Under the pieces are notes generated by a model, which was not told the origin of the DNA, ran no database searches, and saw only the letters and a program-made list of their open reading frames with translations. From positions 1,426,001 through 1,490,000 of the forward strand of contig LR746272.1 in assembly GCA_902729315.2 (NCBI GenBank): 64,000 nucleotides of DNA. Direction: 5' to 3'. The translations under genes and the position numbers were made by a program. This stretch comes from Spirodela intermedia (Eukaryota > Streptophyta > Magnoliopsida > Alismatales > Araceae). Position 1 is the first letter of the stretch; every line of letters starts with the position of its first letter. Below, piece after piece: positions 49,501 to 61,545 of this stretch.

Positions 49501-50349
49501 TGTGACCTAGTGAAGAAGTTAATCTCCCCTGGCGCCGTGTGCCCTAATCACTACGTGGGCGTCTTCCTCAACCAGCCGTCCGACACTCAATCACTCGCCA
49601 ATGTGGACGATACCTCCCGATTCGTTTGGAACTTCCTGGCCGATAAAACCTCCACCTCAAAGGGCAGTAACGGCAGGTCAACCTGCCCTGAAGGGAGATG
49701 CTCTGCTGAAGATGAAGTCTGTGTGGGAATGGAAGCAGATGGAGAGGGCAGATGCGTGGTATCTTCAACAAGGTCAGTTTCTTCTGGTTTTTCTCTGTTA
49801 GCTCCCGTTGACCGCCTTCTGGATATCGTGTCCGTTCTTCCAAGTTTTCTTTTATTGGTATTATTTTTTTTCCTCTACTGGTTCCTCCATCCACTCTCTT
49901 CAAACCTGTTGCTCCACTTCCACCGATCATTATTTCTCCGATTTCCAATCCGGGTCATTTTACAAGCATTCTATGATGAAATTTATTCAACGCTGGGACT
50001 CAAATCTACCGGTCAACTAAATGCTTTATATGGTTTGATGTGTGTTATATGCCTGTAATGACAACGGTGGCATCATGGTTTCAGGTATGTCCCTGCGTAC
50101 TCTCCACGACTGAAGTTTGAACATGGATCGTGGAGGATAACGGGCGGCCATGCCGCTGACCCTATGGGCCAAGTTGACCCAGTGTGGACAGAGAGCTACT
50201 GGAACACTATCAGTGTGAGGATCTACAAGGTCCAGAGCTCAGCTTTTGACAACCTTGTCCTCCTGGGAGGCATCACTCTGACCCTTCTGGCTTACGTCAC
50301 CGTGGTCTGCACTAAGGCATTCCTCATGAAGACTCTGAAGCACGACTGA
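40327..50349 (+). CDS. NCT: Nicastrin, gamma-secretase subunit
   Basis: Sixteen exons: 40327-40396, 42618-42731, 42956-43073, 43501-43577, 43678-43754, 43866-43943, 44697-44768, 44874-44947, 45328-45457, 45529-45600, 46059-46178, 47130-47201, 47750-47890, 49157-49241, 49325-49772 and 50085-50349, total 670 residues (about 676 in Arabidopsis). Residues 1-24 are a signal peptide encoded by exon 1, which is separated by a 2.2-kb intron. The large lumenal ectodomain has DGYPCVRLLN, MWNRYNFPVFLLS, the aminopeptidase-like block TGEAWGYLGSRRF (301-313), EDFDTAFTNRFYHSHLDD and VDPVWTESYWNT, plus several N-glycosylation sites. One transmembrane segment (about 640-661) precedes a short KTLKHD tail. Nicastrin holds substrate and partners presenilin, APH-1 and PEN-2. 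Intron 3 begins with GC, not GT; the junction is fixed by homology (FFLR joined to VSSDQSF). Confidence 0.95.
40489..40532. repeat. (CT)n microsatellite in nicastrin intron 1
   Basis: About 20 CT units, roughly 90 bp after the exon 1 donor. Confidence 0.95.
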
Positions 50350-50489
50350 CTCCACATCTTGCACTAATATGGCTGGTATGCATCCAAATAACTTATATTC
50401 TGTCCCGAATTATAATTTTTTGAGCTATGATCCCTCACGAATGGACTACTAATCCTTCGTATGTTTGCTTCCCTGATGAAGTCCATCGG

Positions 50490-50524
<35 letters not shown>

Positions 50525-51060
50525 GTCCAATTAATTCTACAGTAAATGTTGTATTGGGTATGGCCACAGAAGAGGTACTAAATCGTCTTCAGGCTATGGA
50601 GAAACGATTCAAGGGCTCAGGCCCGCGCTGTTCCAGCACGTATCGCCTGCGCTGACTGTACCAGCATGCACCGCGTGTATGCTCTCCACAGGAAAATCCC
50701 CTGTTCGCCGCAGCTCAGTGCATGCTGCAAGTTGCGCTGCTGCAGTTCTCCTGCAGCTCCTCCAATGTGCCAGCGATGCTCCGCAGGGCACTGCACGCCA
50801 CCATGTGCCTCCAGTTGTGTCGGTGTCGTTCAGTACAGAACTGCATACCACCACGTGCCTCCGGCCCTGGTCGCCAACATCACTGTGCATAGCACTGCGC
50901 GCTAGGCGCGTGCCTCAAGCGACGTGGACCACTGCACGGCTTCAAGCTGTGGCAGTACTGCGGCCTCTGACGCCAACATGATCGCCCTCTCCCCCGCGAG
51001 CATCTTACTGTAGCCGTAGCTCCAACTCGAGCAAATCTGTCCATTCACGCTGCTCTCACC
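50350..51060. other. Spacer after nicastrin
   Basis: It has the nicastrin 3' UTR and a (CT)n run at 50494-50522. From 50600 to 51060 the DNA is GC-richer and full of GCAC/TGCA words without an intact frame; it may belong to a decayed retroelement but I found no diagnostic domain. Confidence 0.5.
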
Positions 51061-51063
51061 TGT

Positions 51064-51143
51064 GCTTTGACACCAGTTGTTAGGATCGGGGGGGTGATTC
51101 CATCTCTCGGTTCCCCCATTGAATCACCACTTCGATCCTAACA
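51064..51143 (-). mobile_element. 66-bp palindromic LTR-like sequence beside a primer-binding-site match
   Basis: Segment 51078-51143 begins TGTTAGGATCG and ends with the exact inverse CGATCCTAACA; a second inner pair (GGTGATTC with GAATCACC) extends the hairpin. On the minus strand it is followed within two bases by TGGTGTCAAAGC, two mismatches from the methionine-tRNA primer site. This is what a very short or internally deleted solo LTR would look like. Confidence 0.45.
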
Positions 51144-51289
51144 GTAGGGTGTTCAAGATATCCAGTCTTCCATAGGGGCATCCAATTGCCTTGACGAACT
51201 AGAAACCCAGCCTAACGACACCTAGGGCAATGGCAAACAATGGAATAGGGGGAAGCAAAGCAAGTACGATAACAATGGCCGCACTGTGA

Positions 51290-51860
51290 GCTGCTGTTTT
51301 GATAAAGTACATGGCAATGGGCCAAGGTTGGCCTAGGGCAGAGGCGGCTGAGAGAAGGGAACGACCTCAAACCCTCCCAAGAGTGGGTGCTATCTGTGGA
51401 GGCACCGATTGGGCAAAGGGAGTGTACTGCATACGTCAATCCGAATGGAGGCAAACGAGGAATTGTTGCCATGATTGCACATAAAATACCATCCAAAAAT
51501 GTGGTATTCCTTTCTTAAATCATCTCCAATTATGGAGTTCATTATAGCAATTCCCTAGGGCCAAAACTTCAGAGGTGCGTTGGCTCATTTACGTTGAGCT
51601 TCCAGTAAATGACAAATCCACCTCTACCATGGCTGCTAATGAGATACCTCACAATGTTCTCTTGGAGAAATGAGCTGCTCGATTGGGCCTAAACATTTTC
51701 ATGAGAAGATGACAACATCAAGGGCCGTTGACTCTGCAATGCGTATCTTGACTGGGGTTGCATGTGGGACGACCCTGTTGTGTTAGAAAGACTGATGGAT
51801 TCTATGGTGCTATCCATGGAAGATTTCAAAGTAAACACCAGATTTCCTCATTTGAGTACA
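51290..51860 (+). mobile_element. Decayed Ty3/gypsy gag-protease segment
   Basis: Broken frames include a zinc-knuckle-like block (AICGGTDWAKGVYC at about 51390-51430) and then an ARLGLNIF-like segment and a VDSAMRILTGVACG-like segment that resemble the retroviral-type protease region of plant gypsy elements. Stops and frameshifts are frequent. It is in the same orientation as the gypsy reverse transcriptase at 57.4-58.1 kb and may be the other half of the same element. Confidence 0.45.
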
Positions 51861-52199
51861 AGTAGATATCTTCCTCCAATAGTTTGATATTTTCATTATA
51901 AACACCAGTGAGTCAAGGACCCAAGCTATTATCTGCATTGCAACTACAATATGGACTGAGACACAACGACAAGACATGCGCCATCAACATTCAAGAGATG
52001 GATGATGAGGTTAACTTGACAGAGCTCAGTGCATGAAACTCAGATCCAACACTTGTAGCGACAGTGTGGTCATCTATGAAGCATGGAGGTCATCGCTTAG
52101 ACAGCTTTCACTTGGTGTTGCAAGGAAGTCTTAGAACTTGTTGCTAGAGAAGCTGCCAACATTTTTATCACCTTAGTGATAGATGGAGTAGGAGATAGA

Positions 52200-55100
52200 A
52201 CTAGTGTTGTGCGTATTTCCACTGGCATATTAATCTGCATCAAAAAAAATTTAGGTTAAAGGGTGTACTCAATCTTAACTTAACAATTAGACTCTTAAAA
52301 TATAATTACCTAATACTAGATGATTTTGGATCGAATCCACATGAATGATTTGATTTATTTTTAATACAAATCATGTGTTCTCAAAAGATAAATACTTTTA
52401 GTGAAATAATCAAATGAAAATATCTAAGACAAACTAATTATTTTTTAGAGAAAAGAATAAAATGAGATTAAAATGAAAAATAAAATAAGGAGAGAAGATA
52501 GGGATAGAGTCTCTAATTTTCTAGCACATCAAGGACTTCAAGCAATGGGACAGTGGCAAGAGACCTCGATTGGAGCAAGTAGATGTCTGGATCTACAGAC
52601 GGTTAAGAGTTTCTCTAGTTGCTTGAATGAAGAGAATGTGATGAGACAAGTTGATAATTAGATATGACAAGACGAGAGGGAGGAGAGAAGAATAAGTGAG
52701 TGGAAGAGATAAAAGAAGGGAAGAGAGGAAAATTATGAAAGATAAAAGGATGAGAGAAATGAAAGGAGAGGAAGGATGAAATATAAAAGACGAGAAAGCA
52801 ATAGGAAAGGAAAATGAAAGGAAAGCACAAAAAGAAATAAAGAGAAAAAATATGAAATAAAATATTAAATAAATAAAATGGAAATAAAGTGTGTGAGAGA
52901 TAAAGGAGTAAAGAGAATGAGAGGCGATAGAAGAGAGAGGACAATACGAGAGAGAGGACAATAGGAACTATGCTAAGACACATATTAGCATAGTTCCTAT
53001 TGATTGTGTATTTGATAAATATATTATGGTATCTATATCTTATATCACAAATTACCATGGTAAACTTACTAAACCAAGATTTAGGTGACTATTTAGGACT
53101 ATATAATTTATTTTTTAACTTACATGCCACACCCTTGTTTTGATCTTTGACATATCTTAAGAGAACATTCGTTTATATTTATTTCTCTAGTTCTTTTTAT
53201 AGAAAGGTATTATTTACATCAAATTATTAGATATTCTAAAAATAACTTATCACAACTGAAATTAAAATTCTAACTATACTCATTTTTATAGCATATCACA
53301 TAAATTTAGGTGTATCATTTGGCCACTAATCGAGTTTTATACCATTCTATTGTACCATTAGATTTATAGTTTATAGTGAAGACTCATTTACATCTTATTA
53401 TCTTTTTTCCTCATGATTTTTTGAATATTTCTCATGTTTGGTTTTTCTCAATCACTTCCAATACATTAGATAGAATATATCTGGTATTGAGGGGGAAAGA
53501 AATATTTCATACGACGTGATAGAATACTATATTATAAAAAAATTGAGATATGATATCTTAGATTTCTAAGACATTTTGTCTTTAGGAAATAGAAATAAGT
53601 AATTCTTCACTACCTACTCCAATACAAAATGTTGAGTAGAAGATGATATGCACTCTTGATCCATCATCAGTATCTTGTGTGACTTCTAAAGGTTCATTAA
53701 GTTTGTTTTTAAAGAATCTAAAGGTTAGGGTTATATAGATGTCCCTCATGGTGATATAAATATTTTGAAGGTGCAATTAGTAACATGTAGATGTGCTCCT
53801 TATCATCATTGATTGTCCTATTTTTTCTCTCACGAGGGATTTTATCGGCTCATGCTTATTAAAAGTAATATCAGTTGAAATGAAAAAAAATATTTTGTTT
53901 GAGGGGTGATAACACTCCAACCCTTTTTATGTTCAAATTTTCAACAAATATACGTTTTATTACTCTAGAATCAAGTTTGTATTTAACTTGATGTTGAATG
54001 TGAACATCACATACACCCTCAAATAAAGTATGAGGTCATTCTTATGTTGAGTGTTTATATAATAATGAGATATAATATCTAATGGCGTTTTAAACCCTAT
54101 AGCTCGAGTTGACAATCAACTAATGAGGTGTACAATAATTAAGACCACCAAAAAAAAATAGCTACATGATTTTGAAATAAGAGTGACTTTGTCACTCCTA
54201 AGATGTGCTCATTTTCTTTTCTATGACTGTATTTTGTTGTGGATTGTTGAGACATGAGGATTCATTACTTATCCTTTCTCTTTGAAAAAGAATTATTATC
54301 ATTTAGTTTATAAATATATTTTATATTATATAATCTAATATTTTTAAGCATGGTCCTAAATTAATTTTATTTATGAATAAAAGTATTAAAATACCTTACT
54401 CGTGATTTATGGTTCAGTGAGGAAATCAATAAAGTTCATATACAATCATTAATAAAAACATGAAACAACTTACTCCCAAGATATTGAGAATAAATGATAG
54501 TCCCTGAAACATCGCTATAAATTAAATAAAATGAAACAATATTCCTTTAATTGTTAGAAAGTAAGCATGTTTATGTCAAATGATCACCAATATTAAGAAA
54601 CATTATTTTCATTGTTCAAAAAAATAGATTACCAAGATGATGATGCTAAAACTAATTTTCTCTTATTTTTTCAAGATAAAAGTTCTAAGTTTACAATGTA
54701 GTGTTGACTTAATAATTTAATATAGAAGGTTTTGTATTATTCCTTCATCAAATGCTATGCACTAAAGACAAAAGGTCTTATACAATGGTAGATGGAGTTT
54801 TAGTTGCAACTAGGTATAGAGGGAAGTTGTGAGCATTATGTTTAAGCATAACTTTCATACTAAGATTATCACAATTGATGATATCAACCCAAGTGTTAAT
54901 AACAAGACCTTTGATATCAACTATATATTTGTTAAATTTGCAACCATTTACATTGAAAATGATAGTGTTAATACTTAAAGTAATAAATAGAGTACCTACT
55001 ATATGCAAAGTAGTAAGAAAAATGTATAAAAATTAAGAGTTGTTGAACCTAAGTTATTGTAAGATCAATTAGCAAAAATAACAATAAGCAACTATGATAT

Positions 55101-57300
55101 TGTAAGTCTCTTCCTCTTGATTAAATCTATAAGAGTTTGCCACATTTTTTGTAAATTCAATCTTCTTATCTATTCTCTTATCAAATATATCATAGAGGCC
55201 ACTCTCAATAATCACTCTACAAGTTAAGTTATTAATATTTTTTTAATCAAAATAAGATTTTTTAAAATAAAAATAAATATGTAAATTAGTTTGATTTGTA
55301 TATATGCTATATTAGTTATGGTGGCTAGTGATATATCAATAATAACTACATTCTTATTAGCTTGACAAAGCTTAAGGTTATATATTTACAAATAATTTGA
55401 AGAATTAGTCATGTAATTAGTGGCCCCCTACTATTATATAATATGTCAAAAAATAATTACATGTTACATGTGATTTTAGAGAATGAAGAACCTCAATAGA
55501 ATGGCACAAAGGGTTGAATGCCATAATTGACTTCAGCTTCTTGATCTCATCTCTAAGGCTTAGTGTCTCTCCTTTTGTGCTTACTTCCAAAGTTGTGACT
55601 GCCTATAGTGGCTATGAAGTCATTAAGTATGTCCACTTATTTGAGGCAACCCATAGAACTTGTAGCATTGGTCACAAGTATGTTTTATCTATTTAAAAAA
55701 TTACATCATAGAGTCTCCATGTAGTCATTTCTTTTTCTTTTTTGGTCATGTTGATGAGTGGCCCTTTCCCTCCCTTATGTTACCCCACAAATTGATAGTA
55801 TTTTGTGATTCTACCATAAGACATCATACTCTCTTAAATCCAATGTCATAATTACCTCCTCAAGATTTGGTATTCTTTTTCTTCCTAATATTTGGGATTA
55901 TATTTAATCACACTCAACATTGAGACCAACTAAAAAAATTTCATCATCTAGAGTGGTGGTAGTAATTAGTTAATATTTATCAATTGTATGTGATAAATAA
56001 ATATTTTGCATCCACTTCGTGTCATAGCACTTCAATGACATATTTCTATAATTACATCACCTTCTTTTTATAATTTAGAATATATATATTTTGATTTGGA
56101 TACCAATTATGAAAAATGATTCAATTTTCTTCTTGTCAAAATAACTTCAATAAATTCACTCAATTGAAGAAGATTTATTACATCTACTTGAATTCATTTA
56201 GAATATTTTTAGCCTCAAAATATAATTTAGAATGCTTTGATGAGTATGATGAAGATGATATCTTATTGACTACTTTTGACATAAATTTATCCTTTCCTCA
56301 AATAACAAATGTTGTGCTCTTACTTTCAATGTAGAGAAATAAGGCTAAATAGATGGATAAATAAAGATCTAACATAACATGAGGATTGTCTCTACCCAAA
56401 GCATCTCTAACATTTCTCTCTCCTTTAGGGACAAGAGGAAAGGCAAATAGATATATCATAAATCTAGGCCACAAAATCTCATTTACAAACATTCAACAAA
56501 AAATTGGGAGTTGTATGGCTAGAGGAGCACCCTAGAAATCAGAAGAGCTTGGAAACAAATGCACTTGGTTTGGCTTTGATACCATGCCAAACCTTTCCAA
56601 TCATTAGTGTGCTTGCCATCACTAGAGAGTCATTGCCCTCAAGGGCTAATGAGAGAGAATGAGGGTGGGGGAAGGGTGGGGGATGATTCATTAAAGGATA
56701 ACATGTGCAAATATATAGATGACTCAAATAGTTGGGCCAGCTTTGACTTAGCTCGTTTCAGTTATCTTGAACCAAGATACAATGCATCTAATACAATGAA
56801 AAAATAAAGATTATAATTATTCAATTCTGAAATATAAAAGGTGATATTTGATAGTTATGAACATAGAAAAATAAAAAAATAAAAAGAGAGGAAGGGGGAA
56901 GGGAGAATTGAAAATCTAAGAAAAAAAATGAAGAACTCATCATGTTTGTCACTTGAGAAGGGAGTGAAAAAAGAGTTGGAAGTCATTAAAAATTACTAAA
57001 AAATAAAAAATTAAAGATCTAAAACATTAAAGAATAAGTAGGATTTGATAGATAAGAGAGAAATTGGCTTCAAGAAATGAAAATACAGAGAGAGAGAGAG
57101 TTCAAAAGAGAGAAGGGAGAGAGCCCTCAGAGAAAAAGGAGAAAGGGAGTATATAGAAAAATGGTGATTGTATAGAGGGTAGGCCCATGATTACATAAAG
57201 ACCAAACGACCTCTATCCTATGAATCAAATATTTTTTTATCCTAAAGATAGAAAAATAACTAATTAAATATCATAAAGGATTATAAATAGAACTATAATT
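52200..57300 (-). mobile_element. Decayed Ty1/copia retrotransposon
   Basis: On the minus strand an LTR ends in GGCA at 56585 and directly abuts the primer site TGGTATCAAAGCC (56584-56572). The LTR appears to extend to about 57250, with a TATATACT promoter element near 57152 and pyrimidine-rich U5. Inside, integrase remnants are readable: SSCLNNPQQN at about 54275-54220, then FQNHV, and FEGVCDVHIQHQVKYKLDSR near 54030-53950, equal to the copia FGCVCFVH block. The reverse transcriptase and the 3' LTR were not clearly found towards 52.2 kb. All frames are interrupted. Confidence 0.6.
52959..53002. repeat. Perfect 18-bp inverted repeat with 8-base loop
   Basis: CAATAGGAACTATGCTAA and its exact reverse complement flank GACACATA. 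The lack of any mismatch in otherwise decayed DNA suggests recent origin or a transcribed hairpin. Confidence 0.95.
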
Positions 57301-57399
57301 ATGAAAAATTGAAAATAAATTGAAAAATAGACAAAATGAGTTATTTGTATGTTATTTCTTCATAAAATCATAGTAAAAAAGTGAACCCTTATCTTATTG

Positions 57400-59600
57400 T
57401 TTACGTAAAAACATTATATGATCACATATGCCTCATTCATAATGTCACCTACATATCTAGAAAGATTATAGATATAGTTGTATGAGCTCCATCAAGAGGG
57501 CTCATCCAATATCTAAAGTACATATTACTTTGGTTGTGTTAACTATTGGGCACTCAATAAGGTAATTATAAGTATTAATACCAATCTCTAATGCAAAGTA
57601 GTTATTAAATTGTTTGGGGGGAGCACATAATGTTTTTTCAAATGAATTTAAAGAGTGGATATCATCAAACTCACATTTGGAAAGGTGACAAGTGCTTAAC
57701 TTTGTATAGATCATATAAGTTTATAATGATGTTCTTTAGGCTCACTAGCACACCAACAATATTTTATGTTGTGATGAATCTTATATTCTAAAGATGTATT
57801 GATTGATAATATTTATAGATGGCATTGTAGCTTATAGTCAAAGCCTAGAGTATATGGAACATATGTGGGAGGTTTTCATAAAACTACAAGACACTCAATT
57901 GTACTTGAGTCTATTTAAATGTGACTTCATGCTTGAGAATGTTGTATTCTTAAGCCATATCGTTAAAAAGGGTGGCGTATAGGTAGATCATACAAAGATC
58001 AATTTTGTAAATAATTAGTCGATGTATAACTGATTGCAAGAGCTAAGGTCATTCATCAACCTCCCTAATTAGTACAATGTTTGTGTAGAAATATGTAGAA
58101 ATATTGTAAGATGGTGGTGCCTCTAATGGACCTCTTAAAGAAGGGCATGACATATCATTAAATGAGTGAATACAAAGTTCCTTTAGTACCTCAACGTCTG
58201 ATAGTACTAATACATAAGTACTAAAATTACACAACTTCACATGACCCTTTCGGGTACACTTGAACACTTTTGATCTATTGATTAATTAGGCATTCATGTA
58301 TGAAGGACACATGATGTATGAGAGCTAGAAGTTGAACAATATAGAGTGATAATATTTCATCCACTAGAAATAGATGGCACTACAATGGTGCGCTATATTT
58401 GTGTGTGATGCAATCTTCTTGATAATATATTCAGCATCTTTACATCTACTTTGAGCTGTAAATTTTTTTTAGTCAAAGTAGGTAACATGAAAATATTTCC
58501 TACCATATTACAACTTCCGTATAAAACACAAATTAGGGCGAGCCAATATGGTGGTTGATGCTCTTAGTCCAGATGAGAATGAAGTGTCCGTAACACCATC
58601 TACAATAGATGATTCAATCATAGAGAAAATCTAAAACATACAAATTGAGGATTAGAAAGATACATGCTTAATGTAGTGAGTGATTGCAAATGAGACATGA
58701 CATTTTTCAGTAGAAGATGGAAAATTATGTTATCCATGGCCACTGATTGTGCAAAAGTGAATTATGTTGACTATTTATTGTACGAGGCACATGATGTCCC
58801 CTTTGTGGGACACCTAGGATTATATTGTACATTATCATGTTGTCACTAGCTTGATGTGCCAATAAGATGAAGTGTGTAAAGATAGTGGACACATTAAAAC
58901 CATTGTTTGTTAAAGTAAATCATTGGAGTCGATCTTAATAGCCTTCATCATGGAACTATTAAGAGCTATTATTAGATATTTTAAAAATATATGTAGACTC
59001 GCTATAACTATAGGATGGAGGAGTTGATACAGTTCTTCATCGTAAATGTGGTCAAGCTTTGAGGGCTGTTGAGAGACATTGTCAATGATTGAGATACCAC
59101 ATTCAAATTCTAGAATCTATCTACTTGAGATGGCCAGAAAAACCATGTCAATAATATGTTGGAAAAACATATCCACCATTACGTCACAACAAAACAAGAT
59201 AATTAAGTGGATCTCTTGAATGTTGCCACACATTCAAGAGTTGATGATGTAAAGTAGATTGGTGTACTATGCAACAACACACCAAATTATTTGGGCATAG
59301 TAGATATGTTTAAGGGAAGCACATGAGGTATTGGTGAAGGTTATGAAACATATATTAAAAAATATGGATCAGCATTGATGTCGAATTAATTTCAATTTGT
59401 AGTTGACTTGTTCAATAGTTGAACAATCATTTGTACAAGAATGTCAAATGGAGCAACTATCTTCTTCCAACCAGTCTTTCACATGTCACCCCTAAAAACA
59501 TATTAGGCGGATGAAGTGAATGTATGGATGAACCATCCTCAATGAACACCTCTATTTGTTTTTGCTCACTTTCATGATGTGGTAGAAGCCATCTTAGGAC
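57400..59600 (+). mobile_element. Decayed Ty3/gypsy pol segment (RT, RNase H, integrase)
   Basis: Recognisable remnants in order: PSRGLIQ and NYWALNKV (57489-57580) and LKSGYHQTHI (about 57645), all reverse transcriptase; FFRLTSTPTIFYVVMN near 57730; KLQDTQLYLSLFKCDFMLEN near 57880-57940; GRANMVVDALSPDE (about 58538-58575) at the end of RNase H; LLYEAHDVPFVGHLG (about 58777-58820) at the integrase zinc-binding region; and HYVTTKQDN (about 59180). Many stops and shifts make it non-functional. The copia relic lies immediately upstream in opposite orientation. Confidence 0.7.
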
Positions 59601-60559
59601 AAAAATAAAATAAAATAACCATAATAAATAATTTTACAAAAATTGAGAGGATGATTTGAGATGAGAGTATGATGTCAATTTTTGATAATTAAAAGATCTC
59701 ATTGATTACTACTTGAAAGAAAATGTTAGATTTTACAAATATATGAGCATATGATAACCACACATCAATATGATCAGGGTCCACTATGTGCATAGTATCA
59801 GGACATGCATAAGTAGTACAGAAAAGTACCTGGTCCAACTAATTCTACCAGAATTATTGGATTAGACAAAGATTATTTGAGGCATTCAAATTAGTAAGAG
59901 GGAGTAGGGCATGCGGTACATTATGTGAATCAAGACACCAGAACAACAGCCAACAACCTTATCCGCTTCAGCTAACAACTCATCCCCATGTTGACACTTA
60001 AGCTGTGGGCTTTGTCCGACTCAGGGACTCGTTGAAGTGGAAAATGGCAGCCGAAGGATTGTGTGGCGGCCAACAGAAACATGTGACTTCTGCTGGAAGC
60101 CACGGGTCTGTCTCTTCTGTTTCTCTCGTCTATCTTCAGGTGTCAGATAGTGTGCTCAACCGCACGATGTTCGCTTCTCGTTAGCGCCCGCGGGCCTCGC
60201 TGGCGGCGGGGGCCTCCTCCCCCTCTGCAGATTCCGCCGCCTCGCTGCCAGCTAGGAGGGTAAGAGCTTGAAAGCTGCGATGGAGATCCGTGAGGGTTCC
60301 GCAGCTTTTTTGCCTTGCATTTCTGGGAGAAGCTAGACGAGGCGATCACCTCGACGTCTGCCCCATCATCTCCATCCTGCTGAGCTTCTTCAGAGATGGA
60401 GAGAGAGTGGAGAAGTAGTAAATTCAGGCGAAACCATCCTCAGAGATGGCCCACTAGCGGCGTTATATAATCTCGGTTTGGGTTGTGTTGCAGGGTGGGT
60501 GTCACCACTGTCCTATTCGCCTCTCATCGGCCTGTGTGTGTGTGTGGTGGTGGTGAGGA
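59601..60559. other. Spacer upstream of VIT1
   Basis: It runs from the tail of the gypsy relic into a GC-rich promoter. No additional gene supported; a 68-codon minus-strand ORF at 60143-60349 is low-complexity. Confidence 0.6.
60464..60470 (+). promoter_or_regulatory. TATA box of VIT1
   Basis: TATATAA lies 96 bp upstream of the start codon in GC-rich sequence. Confidence 0.55.
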
Positions 60560-61545
60560 ATGGCGGAGGGGAGCGGGATGACGACGCCGCTGGTGTCGCA
60601 GCAGAAGCTGCTGGTGCAGCATAGGGAGAAGCACTTCACGGCTGGGGAGGTGGTGAGGGACGTCATCATCGGCGTCTCCGATGGCCTCACGGTCCCCTTT
60701 GCCCTCGCCGCCGGCCTCTCCGGCGCCGCCGCCCCTTCCTCCATCATCCTCACCGCCGGCCTCGCCGAGGTGGCCGCCGGCGCCATCTCCATGGGCCTTG
60801 GCGGGTACTCCTCCCCTTCCTCCCCTCTCTCTCTCTCTCTCTAAACCACCCTTCACAGAGCTCTCTGTTTTGGGCAGGTACTTGGCGGCGAAGAGCGAGG
60901 CCGACCACTACGAACGGGAGCTGAGGAGGGAGCAGGAGGAGATCGTCAGCGTGCCCGACACAGGTGGGTGGCGGGTGGGTTCGTTCCTCTTCCCTATTTA
61001 GTATTAGCTGCTTGAATGGCGGCGATCTGACCGGGCCGCCGGCGGCAGAGGCGGCGGAGATTGGGGAGATCCTGTCGCAGTACGGGCTAGAACCGCACGA
61101 GTACGCACCCCTGGTCAACGCCCTCCGCAGGGACCCCCAGGCGTGGCTCGAGTTCATGATGAGGTGAGCCGCCTCCCATGTTCGCCGGAGTTGTCCCCTC
61201 TCGACCCGCCGTTGACGCCACCACCGCCGCCGTTGGCGCCGCAGGTTCGAGTTGGGGCTGGAGAAGCCGGAGCCGGGGAGGGCGGTGAGGAGCGCGGCAA
61301 CGATAGCGGCGGCGTACGTGGTGGGCGGGCTGGTGCCGCTGGCCCCCTACGCCTTCGTGCCGGCGGCGGGGAGGGCGATGCTCACGTCGGCGGCGGTTAC
61401 CCTGGCTGCGCTGCTCTTCTTCGGGTACGTCAAGGGGCGTTTCACCGGCAACCGGCCCTTCCTCAGCGCCCTCCAGACCGCCTTCATCGGGGCCATCGCC
61501 TCCGCCGCCGCCTACGCCCTGGCCAAGGCTCTCCAGCTCTCCTGA
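60560..61545 (+). CDS. VIT1: Vacuolar iron transporter, VIT1 type
   Basis: Four exons, 60560-60804, 60878-60963, 61049-61163 and 61245-61545, all GT-AG with short GC-rich introns, encode 248 residues (about 250 in Arabidopsis VIT1). It moves Fe2+ (and Mn2+) into the vacuole in exchange for protons. Five membrane segments: about 31-53 (GVSDGLTVPFALAAGL with aspartate 41), 60-84 (GLAEVAAGAISMGLGGYLAA with methionine 78), and three in exon 4. Between TM2 and TM3 is the cytosolic metal-binding domain with glutamates in EADHYERELRREQEEI. This long domain separates VIT1 from the shorter VIT-like nodulin-21 proteins, which lack it. The start is 5 bp after a GT microsatellite-like stretch. Confidence 0.96.

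Noticed and set aside
52593-53058. Phenylalanine/serine/leucine-rich minus-strand ORFs of 122 and 147 codons
   Set aside because: Direct translation of the polypyrimidine strand of the purine tract; no protein-like pattern.
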